Shown here: positions 18,076-26,061 of the stretch, piece after piece
How positions within the stretch are numbered: the stretch's first letter is position 1
Layout: each line of letters opens with the position of its first letter
DNA from: an uncultured Desulfuromonas sp.
GTDB lineage: Bacteria; Desulfobacterota; Desulfuromonadia; Desulfuromonadales; Desulfuromonadaceae
Direction: 5' to 3'
Assembly (NCBI RefSeq): GCF_963666745.1
Contig: NZ_OY762961.1
Span: 1,042,001-1,106,000, forward strand
Length of the DNA stretch: 64,000 bases
Notes under the pieces: generated by a model
Databases searched by the model: none
What the model saw: the letters and a program-made list of their open reading frames with translations, nothing else
What the model was told of the DNA's origin: nothing
Position numbers and translations under genes: made by a program

Positions 18076-19224
18076 ATGCCCGCCCAATTCGCACTTATTT
18101 ATTCCAGCCGTTTCAGCGAATATTCTTACGGCGACTATCATCCGTTCAAAGTTGACCGCTATCGATTGACGTATGAACTGATGGAGCATTGTGGATTACT
18201 GAATTGTCCCCAAATGATTCAGGTGGAGTGTCCGGTCGCCGATGAAGAAGCTCTGACGTCATTTCATAGACCCGATTATTTAAAGACGCTGGCTGCCTTT
18301 AGCGCCGACGATGACGTGCACGCCAACTTTTTTTACGGTCTTGGCGATGTTGAAAACCCGGTTTTCAAAGGGTTGTATGACTGGGCGTGTCTCATGTGCG
18401 GCGGAACCCTCGAAGCGGCGCGTCTGGTGAGTGAAGAGGGTCTGCGAGTTGCTTTCAGTATGGCTGGAGGCTGGCATCATGCACATGCTGCACGCGCTTC
18501 GGGGTTCAGCTATCTCAATGATTCGGTGGTGGCTATTAATGCGTTGCTGCAACGGGGTAAACGTGTCGTTTATGTGGACCTTGATGCCCACCATGGCGAC
18601 GGTGTTCAGGAAGCCTTCTATACGACCGATCAGGTAATGACTATTTCTGTCCATGAAAATGGCAAGGATTTTTATCCTTATTCCGGTTTTGTTGATGAAG
18701 TTGGTGAAGGGGCCGGCTACGGATATTCGATCAATGTCCCTCTCTTGGCGCATTCCGATGATCTGATTTTTGAACAGGCATTTTCGCGGATTGTTATGCC
18801 GCTGATCGAAGCGTATCAACCTGATGTGCTGGTGACACAACTCGGAGCCGATTTTATGCGAACGGATCCGTTGACACGACTGGAGGGCACCACCTCGTTT
18901 ATAGAATATGCCAGCCGACAATTTCTGGCCACCGAGATTCCCTGGGTTGCGGTCGGAGGAGGGGGCTATCACCGGCTCAATGTGGCACGTGCCTGGACGT
19001 TGTTGTGGTCGAACATTATTGACAAGCCGGTAGATGATTTCCTGCCGGAAAGTTTTTTACCCACAGTGGCGTCCCTCGGCGAAGAAACTCTCATGTTGCG
19101 TGATCCGCCTCATCTGGCATCACCGGATGATTTTTCAAGGGCAGAGCAACATCTGGAAAAAACCTGTTCTTATCTTGAACGGCATATCTTCCCCTTGTTT
19201 CATCTCAAGGCTGGAGGGCGATGA
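18076..19224 (+). CDS. acuC: Histone-deacetylase-like protein (AcuC type)
   Basis: 382 residues. Zn-dependent deacetylase signatures are intact: GGWHHAHA near residue 131 (the active-site His pair), VDLDAHHGDGVQEAF near 168 (Asp and His zinc ligands), and GADFMRTDP near 255 (second Asp ligand). GGGGYHRLNVARAW near 294 follows. Family members remove acetyl groups from lysine side chains; AcuC acts on acetyl-CoA synthetase in some bacteria. Coupled to the next gene, which starts two bases after the stop. The symbol is by family, not by demonstrated function. Confidence 0.88.
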   Translation: MPAQFALIYSSRFSEYSYGDYHPFKVDRYRLTYELMEHCGLLNCPQMIQVECPVADEEALTSFHRPDYLKTLAAFSADDDVHANFFYGLGDVENPVFKGLYDWACLMCGGTLEAARLVSEEGLRVAFSMAGGWHHAHAARASGFSYLNDSVVAINALLQRGKRVVYVDLDAHHGDGVQEAFYTTDQVMTISVHENGKDFYPYSGFVDEVGEGAGYGYSINVPLLAHSDDLIFEQAFSRIVMPLIEAYQPDVLVTQLGADFMRTDPLTRLEGTTSFIEYASRQFLATEIPWVAVGGGGYHRLNVARAWTLLWSNIIDKPVDDFLPESFLPTVASLGEETLMLRDPPHLASPDDFSRAEQHLEKTCSYLERHIFPLFHLKAGGR

Positions 19225-19225
19225 T

Positions 19226-20059
19226 ATGCCGTTTGCGCCAGCATCGCATCATCTTCTTGATCGTAACGGGCTTCCTTTGTTTTCTCTCAAAGAGATCAAT
19301 GCGTTAGCGGTGGAAGAAAAGGAGCGTATCTATGCGCAGTTGGTGCCGGATATCGTTTTTGAGCGTTATGGTTTTGATCGTTCAAATTATCTGAGCCCTG
19401 ATGGTCGAGAGCGTATCCGGTTTATTTGCCCAAAAGGACTGGGATTGCTGCGCATTGCTGTGCGTCGTTATCCAGAGGATCGGGATAATCTGTTTTTTGT
19501 TGAAGTTGCTGACACACCTTATCGGCAGATGGAGTTTTCTTTTTGCCTGATTAGTGATCCTGAAGCGCCTCGGTTTAATGTTGATTACGATACCAGTGGT
19601 CGAGAGAATATGTTTGGGACCTTGCGGCGCAATATCCGTGAAGAGGTCAGGGCGATGGAGGCGGGTTTGACGCCCAATCAGGTGCGCTCCGGTCTGAAAA
19701 CATTCAAGCCGTTCTTTGAACGGTTTGAGCGGTTTGTTGCCTCTTTGGGGATTGACATGATTATTGCTGAACCCCTTTCTTACAATAATGCGATACATTA
19801 CGAGCATTATGGTTTTGACTACACGACAGGCAAGCAATTGATGTTGTGGATCGATCGTGAGTTTCAGCCTGGCGGTGAACTGTATCGCCGCCTTGATGGT
19901 TCCACGCCTTTCCGGCAGCCCGGGATGGAAAAAACGGTGCGTGGGCGCAGTTGGGCGATTCACGACGGAATTCTTAAACAGCCATGGGATGGCATAAAAA
20001 TCTACAAAACGGTAGGGCAACATGCCCATGTCAGCACGTTTACACGTTGGGCTTATTGA
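19226..20059 (+). CDS. Conserved hypothetical protein coupled to the AcuC-like gene
   Basis: 277 residues from the ATG at 19226, which has GGAGGGCG upstream and starts immediately after the deacetylase stop. I do not recognise a named domain. There is no signal peptide and no TM segment. The sequence is rich in aromatic and charged residues (RFICPKGLGLLRIAVRR, EHYGFDYTTGKQLMLWI) and appears to be a single cytoplasmic alpha/beta protein. Immediate coupling suggests it works with the deacetylase, but no activity can be inferred. Confidence 0.85.
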   Translation: MPFAPASHHLLDRNGLPLFSLKEINALAVEEKERIYAQLVPDIVFERYGFDRSNYLSPDGRERIRFICPKGLGLLRIAVRRYPEDRDNLFFVEVADTPYRQMEFSFCLISDPEAPRFNVDYDTSGRENMFGTLRRNIREEVRAMEAGLTPNQVRSGLKTFKPFFERFERFVASLGIDMIIAEPLSYNNAIHYEHYGFDYTTGKQLMLWIDREFQPGGELYRRLDGSTPFRQPGMEKTVRGRSWAIHDGILKQPWDGIKIYKTVGQHAHVSTFTRWAY

Positions 20060-20077
20060 AATGAGATGAGGGATACC

Positions 20078-20158
20078 ATGCTGGGGAATTTATTATTTAT
20101 TGTATTAATTTGTGGTGTTATTTACGCAGCCGTTTATTGGAGCCAGCGTAAATCCTGA
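20078..20158 (+). CDS. Putative 26-residue single-span membrane protein
   Basis: The frame ATG CTG GGG AAT ... TGA encodes 26 residues. There is a continuous hydrophobic stretch of about 17 residues (LLFIVLICGVIYAAVYW) and then a short basic tail SQRKS. GAGGG sits five bases before the ATG. It follows the unknown gene by 18 bases and ends before a good promoter for the next gene. The good ribosome binding site and perfect membrane-helix profile argue for a real small protein; its role is unknown. Confidence 0.5.
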   Translation: MLGNLLFIVLICGVIYAAVYWSQRKS

Positions 20159-20175
20159 AATTAAGTCGTTTTTTC

Positions 20176-20204
20176 TTGAATGTGTATACAATTTTGAACA
20201 TAAT
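20176..20204 (+). promoter_or_regulatory. Putative sigma70 promoter of the FadL-type porin gene
   Basis: TTGAAT (20176-20181), 17-base spacer, CATAAT (20199-20204), 64 bases before the start codon. The spacer contains GTATAC. Confidence 0.55.
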
Positions 20205-20267
20205 GCCGACTATTTTGTAATGAATGTTTAACGATGTCATTAAACAAAAAGACAAGGGAGTCGAGCA

Positions 20268-21584
20268 TTGAAACTGTTGATTACTGCTGTTGTTCTGGCG
20301 CTGATGGTGCCGGGTTGGGTAAGTGCTGCGGGTTTTCATATCCGTGAGCAGGGAAGTAAAGCGATGGGGATGGCAAATGCCTTTGCTGCACAGGCAGATG
20401 ATCCCTCGGCAATTTTTTATAATCCTGCTGGAATTGCCTTTCAGACGGGCACTCAAGTCAGTCTTGGCGTAACCGTCGTCAATGTGCCGGAAACGGAATT
20501 TCGCGGGACGACGAAACTTGGTGATGTCGCCAGTGGTCTTGGTGTTGAACAACAGGTCGACACTGAAGCACGTGATGATATCTTCTTTCCGCCAAACTTC
20601 TATATGACCTCTCATAAAGAAGGCTCACCCTGGGCCTTCGGCATCGGCATCGGCTCGCTTTATCCCCTGGCCAAACGCTGGGATACCACTAGTCCGTTTC
20701 GCGATGAGATTAAAGAAATTGCTATCAAGCCGATCAATGTGAATCCGACGGTAGCGTACAAGTTTGAATCACTCAACCTCGGTGTTGCTGTCGGGATTGA
20801 TTATACCTATGCCGATGTCTGGTTAGAGAAGTCGGCCTGTGCCGATGCTTATGCATTGGGCGCTGTGCCCATGCCGGGGCTGGCTGCAGTTCAGCTTGGC
20901 GAATTGGAACTTGAAGCCGATGGCGATGGCTGGGGCTACAACTTTGGCCTTTTGTGGCAGCCTCTGGAGACGTTGTCTTTCGGTGTCGCTTATCGCAGTG
21001 AAATTGAGCTTGACTTTGATGGCGATGCTGATTACCAGATCACCAGTGCCGGACAAAGTGTCTATAGTGTCACGGCTGGTTATGCGGATGCTATTTACAG
21101 CACAGGTGCTGAGACAGAAATCACGTTGCCGGACACCTGGAGTTTTGCGGTGGCTTGGAAGCCGACCGCGCAACTGACTGTTGAGTTTGATGCCGATCGT
21201 TTTGGTTGGAGCTCCTATGACAGCCTCGACATCCTGTTTGACGAAAATACCGTCTTGTCAGATTCCCTGAATCGCAAAGATTGGAACGATGTCTGGGCGT
21301 ATCGTTTCGGTGCCCAGTACGCGGTGACGGAAAGTCTTGACCTGCGGGTCGGCTATGCCCGCGACAATACGCCGGTGCCCAATGACACCATCGGCCCTGA
21401 GCTTCCTGATGCCGATCGCAATAATTACACCTTTGGTTTCGGCTATCACACGGATCGTGCTGTGTTTGATTTTGCCTATATGTGGGTTGATTTTGATGAT
21501 CGCAAAGTGGACAACGAAACCCAAACCGGCACCTATAAAAGTGATGCCTACCTGTTTGCAGCAAATCTGACGTATTTCTTTTAA
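20268..21584 (+). CDS. FadL/OmpP1-type outer-membrane transport protein
   Basis: 438 residues from a TTG start with AAGGGAG eight bases upstream; no ATG fits. Signal peptide 1-20 ends VSA-AGF. The mature N-terminus (GFHIREQGSKAMGMANAF and then DPSAIFYNPAG) is diagnostic of the FadL family. The C-terminus ends in an aromatic residue (LTYFF), as for outer-membrane beta-barrels. Expected role is uptake of fatty acids or other hydrophobic compounds. Has its own promoter and terminator. Closeness to the lipid cluster may be coincidence. Confidence 0.93.
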   Translation: MKLLITAVVLALMVPGWVSAAGFHIREQGSKAMGMANAFAAQADDPSAIFYNPAGIAFQTGTQVSLGVTVVNVPETEFRGTTKLGDVASGLGVEQQVDTEARDDIFFPPNFYMTSHKEGSPWAFGIGIGSLYPLAKRWDTTSPFRDEIKEIAIKPINVNPTVAYKFESLNLGVAVGIDYTYADVWLEKSACADAYALGAVPMPGLAAVQLGELELEADGDGWGYNFGLLWQPLETLSFGVAYRSEIELDFDGDADYQITSAGQSVYSVTAGYADAIYSTGAETEITLPDTWSFAVAWKPTAQLTVEFDADRFGWSSYDSLDILFDENTVLSDSLNRKDWNDVWAYRFGAQYAVTESLDLRVGYARDNTPVPNDTIGPELPDADRNNYTFGFGYHTDRAVFDFAYMWVDFDDRKVDNETQTGTYKSDAYLFAANLTYFF

Positions 21585-21608
21585 TCCTGTTGGATTCTCA
21601 GTAAGATC

Positions 21609-21642
21609 AAAGGATGTCATCTGTCGATGGCATCCTTTTTTT
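21609..21642 (+). terminator. Rho-independent terminator of the porin gene
   Basis: AAAGGATGTCATC, loop TGTC, GATGGCATCCTTT, then a T run. It lies 24 bases after the porin stop. Confidence 0.85.
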
Positions 21643-21662
21643 GTGTTGTTTAAGGAGCTTTC

Positions 21663-22394
21663 ATGCCATCTGTGTCGCCCATTGTTATTCTTGTAGAGCC
21701 ACAACATCCTGGCAATATCGGTGCTGTCTGCCGGGCCATGGCCAATTTTGGTGCTTCTCAACTTCGTCTGATCAACGCGTGTGACCCATTACACCCTGAT
21801 GCCGTCAAATTTTCAGTTGGTGCCCGGCACCTGTTGGGCGAAGCGGAGCATTTTTGTGATCTGCAATCTGCCTTGGCGGATGTCCATTTCAGTGTCGCGA
21901 TGACCCGCAGGAGTGGAAGGTTACGCGGTCGATTGATGCCTCTTGACGCGTTGCCGCAGCGGCTTGACGATGTCTCTTGCGGAAACCGGGTTGCATTGGT
22001 TTTTGGGCGTGAAGACAGTGGCCTGAGCACAGAAGAGGTGGCGTTATGTAGCCATACGGCCACGATTGAAACCAGTGCCGAAACTGGTTCCCTCAATCTC
22101 GCCCAGGCTGTCGTCGTCACACTTTACGAACTTTCTCGACAGCGTGAAAAGGTGCAGCATATTGATCGTGAGCAACCTACCCATGAACACTATGAGGTGC
22201 TGTTCCGGCAAGTGGACGACCTCGTAAACCGGATTGGTTATAGTAACCCCAGCCGACCGGAGGTGATCCCTTTGATGCTGCGTCGTCTGTTGCATCAGGC
22301 CGCTCCCGATATCCACGAATTGAATTTGCTTCGTGGCCTCATTAATCGCCTTGAGGAAAGCGTACAGGACTGGCCGGGGCGACGGCGTGGATGA
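21663..22394 (+). CDS. trmJ: tRNA (cytidine/uridine-2'-O-)-methyltransferase, TrmJ type
   Basis: 243 residues. SPOUT/TrmH signatures are present: PQHPGNIGAVCRAMANFG near residue 13 (motif 1), VFGREDSGLSTEE near 112 (motif 2) and TGSLNLAQAV near 140 (motif 3, knot). Length and the C-terminal helical extension fit TrmJ, which 2'-O-methylates position 32 in tRNA. A TAAGGAG ribosome binding site supports the start. The last ordinary chromosomal gene before the biosynthetic cluster. Confidence 0.9.
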   Translation: MPSVSPIVILVEPQHPGNIGAVCRAMANFGASQLRLINACDPLHPDAVKFSVGARHLLGEAEHFCDLQSALADVHFSVAMTRRSGRLRGRLMPLDALPQRLDDVSCGNRVALVFGREDSGLSTEEVALCSHTATIETSAETGSLNLAQAVVVTLYELSRQREKVQHIDREQPTHEHYEVLFRQVDDLVNRIGYSNPSRPEVIPLMLRRLLHQAAPDIHELNLLRGLINRLEESVQDWPGRRRG

Positions 22395-22477
22395 GTTGGG
22401 GGAGATGGTTTGACGCTTCGACCTATCTTGTTAAAATATAAGAGTTTTTCATTTTTTAACCTTTCCAGGATAAGAAG

Positions 22478-22506
22478 TTGTGCCAACCCTTATATTTGTA
22501 TAGAAT
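22478..22506 (+). promoter_or_regulatory. Candidate promoter of the lipid/polyene cluster
   Basis: TTGTGC (22478-22483), 17-base spacer, TAGAAT (22501-22506), about 60 bases before fabG in an AT-rich 170-base gap. A second possibility (TTGTTA with 17 bases to TAATTA) lies about 35 bases downstream. Confidence 0.4.
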
Positions 22507-22566
22507 ACGCCCGTTGTTACAATTATCTACGCTGACTAATTAGATCATATATAAGGGTGCATCTTG

Positions 22567-23304
22567 ATGACGGTTTCACAGCGCAAAATTGCCTTGGTTA
22601 CTGGAGGTAGCAAAGGGATCGGCGCCGCTATCGCAAAGACATTGGCGCAGTCCGGTTTTGACATCTGGCTAAACTATCGTAACGACCACGATGCTGCAGC
22701 CCTGGTTAAAGAACAGGTGCAACAGGAAGGCGGCGAGTGTCTGTTGTTGCCGTTCGATGTTGCGGACGCTGTCTCCTGTGAAGAAAGTCTGAAACCCCAT
22801 CTGGAAGAGAGAACCCCTTTTGCTATTATCAACAACGCCGGATTTGCCAAAGATACCCTGTTGGCGCTGATGAGCCCTCAGGAATGGAACGATGTGATTT
22901 CGGTGCACCTTGGAGGTTTTTTTAATGTGACGCGTCAGGTGATTCCTCTCATGCTACGCAAACGGTCTGGTCGTATTATCAATATTGTTTCAACTTCCGG
23001 GCAGACCGGAGTTGGGGGGCAGACAAATTATTCGGCGGCCAAGGCGGGCATGATTGGCGCGACCCGTTCTTTGGCGATGGAAGTCGCTAAGCGTAAAATT
23101 TTGGTTAATGCTGTTGCTCCAGGCTTTATTGAAACGGAAATGACCGAGGATCTGCCTCTGGAGAGAATTCTGCCGATGATTCCTTTAGGTCGCATTGGCC
23201 AGGCTCAAGAGGTTGCTGACTTGGTTGATTTTCTGTGCTCGGATAAAGCTCAGTATATTACTGGACAGGTGTTCTCCGTCAATGGTGGGGCCTGTATGCC
23301 GTAG
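22567..23304 (+). CDS. fabG: 3-oxoacyl-ACP reductase (FabG type) of the polyene cluster
   Basis: 245 residues from ATG 22567, with AAGGG nine bases upstream; a TTG one codon earlier is an alternative. SDR-fold signatures are complete: TGGSKGIGAA at the NADPH-binding loop, NNAG near residue 87, the catalytic Ser in NIVSTSGQTG and YSAAKAG near 151. Reduces the 3-keto group after each condensation. First gene of the cluster and 28 bases before the first ketosynthase; matches the ketoreductase of aryl-polyene clusters. Confidence 0.93.
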   Translation: MTVSQRKIALVTGGSKGIGAAIAKTLAQSGFDIWLNYRNDHDAAALVKEQVQQEGGECLLLPFDVADAVSCEESLKPHLEERTPFAIINNAGFAKDTLLALMSPQEWNDVISVHLGGFFNVTRQVIPLMLRKRSGRIINIVSTSGQTGVGGQTNYSAAKAGMIGATRSLAMEVAKRKILVNAVAPGFIETEMTEDLPLERILPMIPLGRIGQAQEVADLVDFLCSDKAQYITGQVFSVNGGACMP

Positions 23305-23332
23305 TAACGGCTTATTTTTTTGTAGTGAAACG

Positions 23333-24568
23333 ATGACAAGACTGAATCGAGTAGCCATAACCGGTGTTGGGATTATTTCGTGTCTCGGTTGCGATGTTGA
23401 CACGGTCAGTGAGGCGTTACGCCTCGGACGTTCCGGCATTGTCGTTGATGAACAACGTAAGACTCTCGGATTTCGCAGTGCTCTGACCGGACGGATAAGT
23501 GGGTTTGACGAAAAGAAGAGTCTGTCACGCAAAGAACGCAAAAGTATGCCCGACTTTGCTGTGCAGGCTTATGCGGCGAGTCGGCAGGCTCTGGACATGG
23601 CGGCTCTGGACGATGCGTTAGTCCGCAGTGAAGAGACCGGATTGATTTTTGGTTGTGATTCAAGTTGTCTGGCTGCTATTGAGCAAGTTGATCTGCTGAG
23701 GGAACGGCAGGAAACTAAATCTATTGGCAGTGGCCAGATCTTTCGTTCCATGACCTCCTGTGTGACGATGAATCTCAATACCTTGCTCGGAACCAAAGGA
23801 GCCTGTTGGTCTTTGAGCTCAGCCTGTTCCAGTGGTGGGCATGCTATAGGCCAGGCCGCTGACCTGATTGCTCTGGGGCGGCAGAAGCGGGTGATCTGCG
23901 GTGGGGCCCAGGAGATCAATTGGCAATCCATGTGCAGTTTTGATGGGCTCGGTGCTTTTTCGTTGCGTGAGGATGATCCGACCGCAGCTTGTCGGCCGTT
24001 TTCTGCCGACCGTGACGGGTTGGTGCCCAGTGGTGGTGCGGCTGCTGTCGTTCTTGAGGACTACGCCGAGGCTAAAAAGCGTGGTGCCGTGATTCTGGGA
24101 GAGGTTATGGCTTACGGGTTTTCATCCGACGGTGAGAATCTTTCCGTACCCAGCCGAGGCGGCTTGCAACGTGCCATGTTGCAGGCTTTGCAGCGGGCAA
24201 ATATACGACCCGACCAGATCGATTATCTCTGTGCCCATGCGACATCTACCCCGGCTGGTGATGCGGCTGAGGCGGAAAATATCAAAGCGGTCTTTGGCGA
24301 CAGCTCGCCTATGATTTCGTCATTAAAATCGATGACCGGTCACGAACTATGGATGTCCGGAGCGTCACAGGTCGTCTATTGTACCTTGATGGCGCGCGAT
24401 GGATTTATTGCCGCCAATATCAATTTTACCGAAGCGGATGATGCGACCAGAGGTTTGAATATTGTCACTGAAACTGTGGCCCAAGCGCCGACAATGGTCT
24501 TGTGTAACTCTGCCGGTTTTGGCGGAACGAATGCCTGTCTGGTGCTGAATTTCGGGGAGAGCTGTTGA
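23333..24568 (+). CDS. Beta-ketoacyl-ACP synthase, FabB-like
   Basis: 411 residues from the ATG at 23333. The active site is complete: C165 (SSACSSGG), H302 (CAHATSTPAGD), K332 and H337 (SLKSMTGHELW). The C-terminal half (DGFIAANINF, GLNIVTET, NSAGFGGTNA) reads very like E. coli FabB (KAS I), and the catalytic numbering is almost the same. Condenses malonyl-ACP with the growing acyl chain. KAS I enzymes accept unsaturated acyl-ACPs, which fits polyene or anaerobic unsaturated chain growth. Weak ribosome binding site. Its stop overlaps the next start. Confidence 0.93.
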   Translation: MTRLNRVAITGVGIISCLGCDVDTVSEALRLGRSGIVVDEQRKTLGFRSALTGRISGFDEKKSLSRKERKSMPDFAVQAYAASRQALDMAALDDALVRSEETGLIFGCDSSCLAAIEQVDLLRERQETKSIGSGQIFRSMTSCVTMNLNTLLGTKGACWSLSSACSSGGHAIGQAADLIALGRQKRVICGGAQEINWQSMCSFDGLGAFSLREDDPTAACRPFSADRDGLVPSGGAAAVVLEDYAEAKKRGAVILGEVMAYGFSSDGENLSVPSRGGLQRAMLQALQRANIRPDQIDYLCAHATSTPAGDAAEAENIKAVFGDSSPMISSLKSMTGHELWMSGASQVVYCTLMARDGFIAANINFTEADDATRGLNIVTETVAQAPTMVLCNSAGFGGTNACLVLNFGESC

Positions 24569-26061
24569 GGTATGATGCGGTCATTGTTGGTGGTGGCGTC
24601 AGTGGCGCGACCTGTGCTCTGATCCTTTCACGGTTTGGCTGGCGTGTTGCCGTTGTCGAACGCGATGCGCATACCACGCCACTGTTGCACGGTTTTTCGC
24701 GCTCTGGTGTCAACCATGATACCGGATTTCATTATGCCGGAGGACTTGGCCCGGGTGAGGTCCTTGAGCGTTTTTTTCGTTTTCTAGGCCTTGATCGCGG
24801 TGTAGAGGTTTATCCTTTTCGTTCTAGCGGCTTTGATCAGATTGTTGATCAGAGCTCGATGGACGTAGTCGAATTCAGCTATGGTGAACGCGCCTGGCGC
24901 AACTCACTTGTGGCGGCCTTTCCAAACGATGTTGTCGCCATAGAACGTTTTTTGCGTACGGTTTTGGAAATTTGCGATGGTCTGCCGTACCTTAATCCAG
25001 AAAAAACGTTTGGCGACGAGACGTTGTTCAGCTCGGTTGAGGATATCAGCCTTCAGCACTTTGTCGAGGGTCTCACGCAGAATCGCCGACTGCAGGCAAC
25101 GTTATGTTTGCATTGTCTGTTGCATGGCACACCACCAGATCAGATGCCGTTGCGTTTGCATGCGGGCGTTGCCGGTCCATATTGTCGTTCGGTGTCAGGG
25201 ATTCGCGGTGGTGGACGCAGCTTGAGCCAGTCATTTGCCGCTTGTTTGCATCAGGCTGGGGTTGATTTGTATTGTGGCACACGGGTGACTTCGTTGTCCG
25301 TGGATGATAACGGAGCGGTTGCCGCTGTTGGCCTTGATTCAGGGCAGGAGCTTGCTGCCACGCAGGTGATTCATACTGCGGATCCTCGGCTGCTTCTTGA
25401 GTGGCTTGATGATCGCTGCTTTCGACCGGTTTACCGACGGCGATTGGCGACACTGCAGGAGACGCAATCGGCACTTATCCTGTTTGGACAGAGTTCGCAT
25501 CCGGTGGCGTCTTTAGTTGGACGCAATCTTTATCTGGCGGATTTGGAGTTGGGGACGCAACTGTTTTCTGCGTCGGTTGAGCAGCGACCATTGTATCTTT
25601 CTTCGGCTGGAAATGAACCGACAGGGCATAGTGGGGGCGGCAGCTCAGGAACTATCGCCATTCTGCCGGAGGATTTCACCTGTTGCGCTGACTGGAAGGA
25701 CAGTTGCCGCGGGCAACGACCCGAAACTTATGTGCATTATAAGCAGCAGCGTTGTGACCAGCTCTTGTCTCGGATTCATCAGGTGGTTCCCGAGGTGGCG
25801 CATGCGTTTGAGCGGCCGTTTTTAGCGACGCCGTTGACACTGCGGGATTACCTGCATTATCCACACGGAGCGGTGTACGGTATCGGTCATCATTTGTCAC
25901 GTTATCCGTTACAGGTGGCAACTCGGGTTCGGGGGTTGTCTTTGTCGGGGCAGGCTTTGGCAGCGCCGGGGTTGATGGGAGCCATGATGGGAGCCTTTTA
26001 TACCTGTGGTGCTTTAGTTGGTCATCAACGCGTTGCAGAGGAGTTGAGGCAGTGTCATTGA
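24565..26061 (+). CDS. FAD-dependent oxidoreductase, phytoene desaturase/CrtISO-like
   Basis: 498 residues. The start is a TTG at 24565 overlapping the ketosynthase stop, with GGGGAGAG upstream. The N-terminus has the dinucleotide-binding fingerprint DAVIVGGGVSGATCA with an acidic strand end (VVERD). Then come HGFSRSGVNHDTGFHYAGG and a CRSVSGIRGGGRSLSQSFA segment, as in CrtI/CrtISO-type amine-oxidase-fold flavoproteins. The C-terminus has GLSLSGQALAAPGLMGAMMGA, the FAD-contacting end. It could desaturate, saturate or isomerise a conjugated chain. Such enzymes are absent from standard aryl-polyene clusters but occur in gene sets proposed for ladderane lipids. Confidence 0.82.
   Translation: MRYDAVIVGGGVSGATCALILSRFGWRVAVVERDAHTTPLLHGFSRSGVNHDTGFHYAGGLGPGEVLERFFRFLGLDRGVEVYPFRSSGFDQIVDQSSMDVVEFSYGERAWRNSLVAAFPNDVVAIERFLRTVLEICDGLPYLNPEKTFGDETLFSSVEDISLQHFVEGLTQNRRLQATLCLHCLLHGTPPDQMPLRLHAGVAGPYCRSVSGIRGGGRSLSQSFAACLHQAGVDLYCGTRVTSLSVDDNGAVAAVGLDSGQELAATQVIHTADPRLLLEWLDDRCFRPVYRRRLATLQETQSALILFGQSSHPVASLVGRNLYLADLELGTQLFSASVEQRPLYLSSAGNEPTGHSGGGSSGTIAILPEDFTCCADWKDSCRGQRPETYVHYKQQRCDQLLSRIHQVVPEVAHAFERPFLATPLTLRDYLHYPHGAVYGIGHHLSRYPLQVATRVRGLSLSGQALAAPGLMGAMMGAFYTCGALVGHQRVAEELRQCH

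Noticed and set aside
20268-21584. The FadL-like porin considered as part of the lipid cluster
   Set aside because: It has its own promoter and terminator and trmJ lies between it and the cluster.
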